Shown one piece after another: positions 7,365 to 13,147 of a stretch of DNA of 13,147 nt. Where the stretch lies: contig JBBPIU010000088.1 of assembly GCA_038040245.1 (NCBI GenBank), positions 1-13,147 of the forward strand. The letters are read 5' to 3'. Both the position numbers and the translations under genes were made by a program. The notes under the pieces were generated by a model. It did no database searches. It was not told the origin of the DNA and saw only the letters and a list, made by a program, of their open reading frames with translations. The number at the start of each line of letters is the position of its first letter. The first letter of the stretch is position 1. The DNA comes from RBG-16-66-20 sp038040245 (GTDB lineage Bacteria; Pseudomonadota; Gammaproteobacteria; Burkholderiales; SG8-39).

Positions 7365-8544
7365 CTACGTCGGCGGCAACCGGCTCACCCTGCTGAAGAA
7401 CGGCGAGCAGTACTTCCCGGCGCTGGTCGCCGCCATCGATGCAGCGACGGCGGAAGTGTTCCTCGAGACCTACATTTTTGCCGACGACGAGACCGGCAGC
7501 CTGGTCGCAGATGCGCTGGCGCGCGCCGCGGTGCGCGGCGTCGCCACGCACCTGCTGATCGACGGCTTCGGCGCGCCCGATATCGCGCCGCGCTTCCGAG
7601 AGTTGTTCGCCAAGGCGGGCGCCGAATTGATGGTGTTCCGCCCGCAGGTCAGTCCCTGGCCGTTATGGAAGCAGCGCAGCCGGCTGCGCCGCATGCACCG
7701 CAAGCTGGCCAGCATCGACGGCGAGGTCGCGTTTGTCGGCGGCATCAACATCATCAACGATTACGACACGCCGGATCAGACGCCGCCGCGCTACGACTAC
7801 GCGGTGCGCGGCGAAGGCCCGCTCGCGGCGCGCGTGCACGCGGAGGCCTCGAAGCTCTGGACGCGCGTCTCCTGGGCCACCTCCGGCCGGCGCTGGCCGA
7901 GCTTCGCGGCGCTGACGGGCCGCGCGCCGCGGCACGCCCTCCCGGCCCGGGGGCCCGATCCCGGCGGCCAGCGCGCGGCGCTCGTCGTGCGGGACAGCCT
8001 GCGGCACCGGCGCGACATCGAGGAGGCCTATCTCGCGCTGATAGACGCGGCGCGCGAAGAGGTGATAATCGCCAGCGCTTATTTTTTCCCGGGCCGCCGG
8101 TTCCGCATCGCGCTCGTGCGCGCCGCGCGACGCGGGGTGAACGTCACGGTGCTGCTGCAGGGCAAGATCGAATACCGGCTGGTGTACTACGCCTCGCGGG
8201 CGCTGTACGGCCCGCTGCTCCTGGCGGGCATCCGGATCCAGGAATACCACCGCAGCTTCCTGCACGCGAAGGTCGCGGTCTTCGACCGCCGCATCGCCAG
8301 CGTCGGTTCGTCGAACATCGATCCGTTCAGCCTGCTGCTGGCACGGGAAGCAAACGTCTTCGTCGACGATGCGGAATTCGCCGGCCAGCTGCGTGCGAGC
8401 CTGCACGAAGCGATAGAAAACGGATCATTGGCGATTCCGCGCCGCAGGCGGCGCCTGCCGTTCCTGCTCCGGGCGCGGATCTGGATCAGCTACCGCATCG
8501 CCCGCCTGCTGCTCGCCTTCTACGACTACGACCGCGAATACTAG
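7357..8544 (+). CDS. clsB: Cardiolipin synthase B-type phospholipase D family protein
   Basis: The 395-residue protein (E. coli ClsB has 413) carries two HKD motifs: HRKLASID with His114, Lys116 and Asp121, and HAKVAVFD with His303, Lys305 and Asp310. Each is followed by the usual glycine/serine stretch (VGGINI; VGSSNIDP). ClsB-type enzymes join phospholipids to form cardiolipin at the inner membrane and can also make phosphatidylglycerol. ETYIFADDETG near the N-terminus and SAYFFPGRRF before the second half are typical. There is no N-terminal membrane span as in ClsA; the tail (about 365-395) is basic then hydrophobic and may touch the membrane. The start is GTG 7357, inside the last codons of the preceding gene. 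The stop TAG shares the palindrome CTAG with the stop of the convergent hydratase gene, leaving no terminator space. Confidence 0.91.
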   Translation: MPDYVGGNRLTLLKNGEQYFPALVAAIDAATAEVFLETYIFADDETGSLVADALARAAVRGVATHLLIDGFGAPDIAPRFRELFAKAGAELMVFRPQVSPWPLWKQRSRLRRMHRKLASIDGEVAFVGGINIINDYDTPDQTPPRYDYAVRGEGPLAARVHAEASKLWTRVSWATSGRRWPSFAALTGRAPRHALPARGPDPGGQRAALVVRDSLRHRRDIEEAYLALIDAAREEVIIASAYFFPGRRFRIALVRAARRGVNVTVLLQGKIEYRLVYYASRALYGPLLLAGIRIQEYHRSFLHAKVAVFDRRIASVGSSNIDPFSLLLAREANVFVDDAEFAGQLRASLHEAIENGSLAIPRRRRRLPFLLRARIWISYRIARLLLAFYDYDREY

Positions 8545-9014
8545 CCTGACGGGGACGCTCCCTTGTTTCGCCGGCGGAACATGCCCCAGCCTTCCATCGT
8601 CATCACTTTCTCGCCGCGCTGGTTGGTCGCCTCCCAGCGCGACTGCAGCAGGCCGATTTCCGGCTTGCTCTCGGAGGCGCGGGCAGCGGTGATGATGCGG
8701 CGGTAGGTGATGGTGTCTCCCGCGCGCACCGGCGCAAGCCAGCGGATGTTGTCCAGGCCCGGTGAGCCAAGACTCGCGGAGCGGTTGACGTATTTGTCCA
8801 CCATCAGCCGCATCGCGATGGCGCAGGTATGCCAGCCGCTTGCGATCAGACCCTTAAAAAACGATTTTTTCGCCGCTTCCGGGTCGACATGAAACGGTTG
8901 CGGGTCGAACTGCCGGGCAAACGCGACGATTTCTTCCTCCGTAAACGTGTGGCTGCCGATCTCGAGCGTTCCCGCCTGTTGCAAGTCTTCCCAGTAAAGC
9001 AGTTCATCTGCCAT
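8541..9014 (-). CDS. MaoC-like hot-dog dehydratase/hydratase
   Basis: The 157-residue protein has a single MaoC hot-dog domain. The hydratase signature is QFDPQPFHVDP, in which Asp and His correspond to the catalytic pair of (R)-specific enoyl-CoA hydratases such as PhaJ. It is followed by LIASGWHTCAIAMRLM, also typical of the family. Likely reaction: reversible addition of water to an enoyl-CoA or related thioester; the substrate is unknown. The start MADELLYWEDL at 9014 is preferred over an upstream ATG at 9068, because it lies one base after the thioesterase stop and has GGAGA seven bases upstream. It forms an operon with the thioesterase gene. Its stop overlaps the clsB stop in CTAG. Confidence 0.87.
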   Translation of the reverse strand: MADELLYWEDLQQAGTLEIGSHTFTEEEIVAFARQFDPQPFHVDPEAAKKSFFKGLIASGWHTCAIAMRLMVDKYVNRSASLGSPGLDNIRWLAPVRAGDTITYRRIITAARASESKPEIGLLQSRWEATNQRGEKVMTMEGWGMFRRRNKGASPSG

Positions 9015-9015
9015 C

Positions 9016-9471
9016 TCAATTCTCCGCGGGGGAGGTGCGTTCATACGTACGCACGCGGGCCCGCACATCCTCGGGCAACGGTGCGGCCTTCATCGTCTTT
9101 GGGTCCGCGTTGACGTACACCAGCTCGGCCGTGATCAGCGGCGCGGGCGAAGGATCGGGCCGCTCGCGCCAGATTTCGAACTGGAAGGTGATGCTGCTGC
9201 GGCCCAGCTTCGCGACGCGGCAGTGCACCGCGAGGTCGTCCTCGTAGTGCGCCGAGCCGAGGTACTCCACCGCGGCCTTCCTCAGGAACATGTCGTTGGC
9301 GTACTTGTCGACGTAGCCTTCCGGGTAGGCGAGGCCGATCGCGCGCCAGTAGTCGGCGATCGCGGTGTCGATGTAGGTGAGGTAGTGGCCGTTGAACACC
9401 ACCTTCTGCATGTCCACCTCGGCCCAGCGCACGCGCAGCCGGTGCGCGCAGTTGTAATCTTCTTTTGCCAT
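9016..9471 (-). CDS. Acyl-CoA thioesterase, YbgC/FadM (4-hydroxybenzoyl-CoA thioesterase-like) family
   Basis: The 151-residue protein begins MAKEDYNCAHRLRVRW and has a 4HBT-type hot-dog fold. VRWAEVDMQKVVFNGHYLTY (14-33) carries Asp20, matching the catalytic Asp of 4-hydroxybenzoyl-CoA thioesterase, and the family-typical FNGHYL stretch before the long helix. FQFEIWRE and AELVYVNAD are typical later strands. Expected reaction: hydrolysis of an acyl-CoA to acid and CoA in the cytosol. It is followed after one base by the MaoC-like gene, so both probably act on related thioesters. The longer in-frame extension upstream of 9471 would cross the start of the divergent gene and shows no family similarity. 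Only a weak GAGA lies before the ATG, and just 27 bp separate it from the divergent start. Confidence 0.87.
   Translation of the reverse strand: MAKEDYNCAHRLRVRWAEVDMQKVVFNGHYLTYIDTAIADYWRAIGLAYPEGYVDKYANDMFLRKAAVEYLGSAHYEDDLAVHCRVAKLGRSSITFQFEIWRERPDPSPAPLITAELVYVNADPKTMKAAPLPEDVRARVRTYERTSPAEN
9021..9025 (-). promoter_or_regulatory. Ribosome binding site of the MaoC-like gene
   Basis: GGAGA on the minus strand, inside the end of the thioesterase gene and about six bases before ATG 9014. It decides this start over the upstream in-frame ATG at 9068. Confidence 0.6.
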
Positions 9472-9498
9472 GTTCTCAGAGTGTAATATGGGCCGCGC

Positions 9499-9957
9499 AT
9501 GGATGAGAGCGTTGTGCGCGGCATGGCGAAATGGCCGGACGTTCCGGATGTGTACGGCTGGCTGTCGCTCGATCGCCGCGGAAATTGGTTGATTCAGGGC
9601 GAGAGAATCGGCAACGCAGCGCTGCGAGAGTTCATCGGCCGCAACTACCAGCCGGATGCGCAGGGGCGCTGGTTTTTCCAGAACGGCCCGCAGCGCGTGT
9701 TCGTGACTCTCGCCTACGCCCCGCTGGTCGTGCGCCATGAGGGCGAGCTGCTGCTTGACCAGTGTGGGCGAGCCTTCAGCTTGATCGAGACATTTGTCGA
9801 CGAGGAGGGCTCCGTTCTCCTACTGGGCGAATCCGGAATTGCGCTCCTGGACGACCGGGATCTCGAGCGCTACGCCGACAGTGCGAACAGCCTGCCGCGG
9901 ATCCGGCGCCTGGAGGTCCCGCAGCGGTTTGGTTTCACCCTCGATCCCGCACCATGA
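9499..9957 (+). CDS. Conserved betaproteobacterial protein of unknown function (DUF2944/DUF2946-type)
   Basis: The 152-residue soluble protein starts MDESVVRGMAKWPDVPDVYG. I recognise it as a small protein found in Betaproteobacteria and annotated with a DUF number, but I am not certain which one. The conserved core is WPDVPDVYGWLSLDRRGNW (13-31), then FIGRNYQPD and GRWFFQNGPQRVFV. Many aromatic residues and Asp/Arg are present; there is no signal peptide, membrane span or Cys cluster. Function unknown. It ends just upstream of the rpsL promoter on the same strand, and read-through into the str operon is possible because no terminator is visible. No Shine-Dalgarno precedes the ATG, whereas an AT-rich -10-like hexamer lies only 9 nt upstream, so the message may be leaderless. 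Confidence 0.78.
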   Translation: MDESVVRGMAKWPDVPDVYGWLSLDRRGNWLIQGERIGNAALREFIGRNYQPDAQGRWFFQNGPQRVFVTLAYAPLVVRHEGELLLDQCGRAFSLIETFVDEEGSVLLLGESGIALLDDRDLERYADSANSLPRIRRLEVPQRFGFTLDPAP

Positions 9958-9961
9958 AACC

Positions 9962-9990
9962 TTGCACCGCGGCAAAAAACTCTTTATAAT
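9962..9990 (+). promoter_or_regulatory. str operon promoter (sigma70)
   Basis: TTGCAC (9962-9967) and a perfect TATAAT (9985-9990) are separated by exactly 17 bp, with a GC-rich discriminator (CCGGCC) after it, as is usual for stringently controlled ribosomal genes. Transcription should start near 9997, leaving a leader of about 70 nt before rpsL. Confidence 0.75.
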
Positions 9991-10010
9991 CCGGCCTCTT
10001 TTTTACATCT

Positions 10011-10043
10011 GGGCGGCTACGCGTGTAGCAGACGTGGCCGCCC
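10011..10043 (+). promoter_or_regulatory. Structured rpsL leader with two alternative hairpins
   Basis: GGGCGGCTACG (10011-10021) can pair with CGTGGCCGCCC (10033-10043), giving 11 bp including one G-U pair and an 11-nt loop. A second hairpin, GCTAC-GCGT-GTAGC (10016-10029), uses part of the same bases, so the two folds exclude each other. No T-run follows the large stem, which argues against a simple terminator. It may be a binding site for a ribosomal protein or a switch; I cannot assign it to a known leader family. Confidence 0.55.
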
Positions 10044-10069
10044 GGTTCGTTTCTGGAAACGACAAAAAC

Positions 10070-10447
10070 ATGCCTACCGTCAATCAGTTAATGCGTCACG
10101 GGCGCGATGCCAAGAAAGCCAAGTCCAAGGTTCCGGCCCTGGCTGGCTCGCCGCAAAAGCGGGGCGTCTGCACGCGGGTCTACACGACCACCCCGAAAAA
10201 GCCGAACTCGGCGCTGCGCAAGGTCGCCAAGGTGCGCCTGACCAACGGCTTCGAGGTGATCGGCTACATCGGCGGCGAAGGCCACAATCTGCAGGAGCAC
10301 TCGGTGGTGCTGATCCGCGGCGGCCGGGTAAAGGATTTGCCGGGCGTGCGCTACCACATCGTGCGCGGGTCCCTGGACACGCAGGGCGTGAAAGACCGCA
10401 AACAGAGCCGCTCGAAGTACGGCGCCAAGATGGCGAAGTCGGCGTAA
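10070..10447 (+). CDS. rpsL: 30S ribosomal protein S12
   Basis: S12 has 125 residues here (E. coli 124) and sits at the decoding centre of the small subunit. The sequence follows E. coli closely: QKRGVCTRVYTTTPKKPNSA (29-48), IGGEGHNLQEHSV and IRGGRVKDLPGVRYH. Lys43 and Lys88, the positions changed in streptomycin-resistant mutants, are wild type. Asp89, the site of methylthiolation by RimO, is present. The C-terminal tail KYGAKMAKSA differs from E. coli. It is the first gene of the str operon, with a weak GGA about 12 nt upstream of the ATG and its own promoter. rpsG follows after only 21 bases. Confidence 0.98.
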   Translation: MPTVNQLMRHGRDAKKAKSKVPALAGSPQKRGVCTRVYTTTPKKPNSALRKVAKVRLTNGFEVIGYIGGEGHNLQEHSVVLIRGGRVKDLPGVRYHIVRGSLDTQGVKDRKQSRSKYGAKMAKSA

Positions 10448-10468
10448 CAGGACGAAAAAAGAGAACGC

Positions 10469-10939
10469 ATGCCGCGACGCAGAGAAGTTCCCAAGCGCGA
10501 GATCCTTCCCGATCCGAAGTTCGCCAGTATCGACCTGGCGAAGTTCATGAACGTGCTCATGACGCGCGGCAAAAAGTCGGTCGCCGAGAGCATCGTGTAC
10601 GGCGCGCTGGCGATGATCAAGTCGAAATCGGGCAAGGACCCGATCGAGGTGTTTTCGCAGGCGGTGCAGAACGTCAAGCCGGTGGTCGAGGTGAAGAGCC
10701 GCCGCGTCGGTGGCGCGAACTACCAGGTTCCGGTCGAGGTTCGCCCGGTGCGGCGCATGGCGCTGTCGATGCGCTGGATCCGCGAGGCGGCGCAGAAGCG
10801 CGGCGAGAAGTCGATGATGGCGCGCCTGGCGGGCGAGCTGGCGGAAGCGGCCGAGGGCCGCGGCGGCGCGATGAAGAAGCGCGAAGAAGTGCACCGGATG
10901 GCCGAAGCGAACAAGGCCTTCTCGCATTACAGGTTTTAG
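10469..10939 (+). CDS. rpsG: 30S ribosomal protein S7
   Basis: S7 has 156 residues, a usual bacterial length, and starts assembly of the head of the small subunit by binding 16S rRNA; it contacts the E-site tRNA. Recognised by MPRRREVPKREILPDPKF, KFMNVLMTRGKKSVAESIVY, RRVGGANYQVPVEV and the C-terminal HRMAEANKAFSHYRF. In E. coli S7 also represses its own operon by binding an extended rpsL-rpsG spacer. Here the spacer is 21 nt, with room only for a ribosome binding site, so that control element is absent in this place. fusA follows after about 40 nt. Confidence 0.98.
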   Translation: MPRRREVPKREILPDPKFASIDLAKFMNVLMTRGKKSVAESIVYGALAMIKSKSGKDPIEVFSQAVQNVKPVVEVKSRRVGGANYQVPVEVRPVRRMALSMRWIREAAQKRGEKSMMARLAGELAEAAEGRGGAMKKREEVHRMAEANKAFSHYRF

Positions 10940-10969
10940 ACCCAGGTTCTTATCAAGGGATTACGGCTC

Positions 10970-10974
10970 AGGTG
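10970..10974 (+). promoter_or_regulatory. Ribosome binding site that decides the fusA start
   Basis: AGGTG stands six bases before GTG 10981. It favours that start over the in-frame GTG 10972 and ATG 10975, which overlap or directly follow it. An AAGGGA at 10955-10960 could serve GTG 10972 instead. Confidence 0.5.
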
Positions 10975-10980
10975 ATGAAC

Positions 10981-13074
<2,094 letters not shown>

Positions 13075-13092
13075 CCACTAAGGGTCAAGAAG

Positions 13093-13147
13093 ATGGCAAA
13101 AGGCAAATTTGAGCGAACCAAGCCTCACCTGAACGTGGGGACGATCG
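13093..13147 (+). CDS. tuf: Translation elongation factor Tu (5' end only)
   Basis: The first 18 codons are present: MAKGKFERTKPHLNVGTI. This is the typical EF-Tu N-terminus, leading to the GHVDHGKT GTP-binding loop just outside the window. EF-Tu brings aminoacyl-tRNA to the ribosome. The residue after KPH is Leu where E. coli has Val, a position that varies among bacteria (Val, Ile, Ala). It lies 18 nt after fusA in the usual str order. Betaproteobacteria often have a second tuf elsewhere, so this could be either copy. Confidence 0.96.
   Translation, partial: MAKGKFERTKPHLNVGTI

Noticed and set aside
9018..9068. Longer start of the MaoC-like gene at 9068
   Set aside because: It would overlap the end of the thioesterase gene, while ATG 9014 has a GGAGA site and begins the family similarity.

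Overview
The window is a GC-rich piece of bacterial chromosome and looks betaproteobacterial (Burkholderiales/Nitrosomonadales-like; family not resolved). The reasons are the DUF502-aspS and nudB-phosphatase-clsB neighbourhoods, the sequence type of AspRS, S12, S7 and EF-G, and a small conserved protein just upstream of rpsL that I associate with Betaproteobacteria. A run of ten N at 5580-5589 shows this is a scaffolded draft or metagenome assembly. I see no tRNA, rRNA, insertion sequence, CRISPR array or phage gene.

Layout. (1) 1-2424, plus: the end of a hairpin plus T-run, then a DUF502 membrane protein overlapping aspS by 4 nt. (2) 2516-2992, minus: a secreted helix-hairpin-helix (ComEA-like) protein with an Ala/Pro/Lys repeat tail, convergent with aspS. 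(3) About 3171-8544, plus: seven tightly packed genes. They are a secreted RNase Sa/barnase-type ribonuclease, its barstar-type inhibitor, nudB (folate pathway), an exported SRPBCC/START-fold protein, a large lipoprotein of unknown function (broken only by the N gap), an endonuclease/exonuclease/phosphatase-fold protein like YbhP, and a ClsB-type cardiolipin synthase. Four of the junctions overlap, so the group is probably one transcript with translational coupling. (4) 8541-9471, minus: a MaoC-type hydratase and a YbgC/FadM-type thioesterase, both hot-dog acyl-CoA enzymes. (5) 9499-9957, plus: a conserved protein of unknown function, divergent from the thioesterase with only 27 bp between start codons. 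(6) 9962 to the end, plus: the str operon with a good sigma70 promoter, a structured leader, rpsL, rpsG, fusA and the first 18 codons of tuf.

How they fit together. aspS, rpsL, rpsG, fusA and tuf serve translation, and the AspRS carries a histidine typical of the non-discriminating form. The middle operon joins a ribonuclease/inhibitor pair to a folate gene and to a set of four genes that looks concerned with the envelope or phospholipids (lipid-binding-fold protein, lipoprotein, phosphodiesterase-fold protein, cardiolipin synthase). The most interesting points are the ribonuclease-barstar pair inside a housekeeping block, the SRPBCC-lipoprotein-YbhP-ClsB set with its HPCGCYH motif, and the rpsL leader. 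That leader can form two mutually exclusive hairpins, while the rpsL-rpsG gap is too short for the E. coli-type S7 control site.
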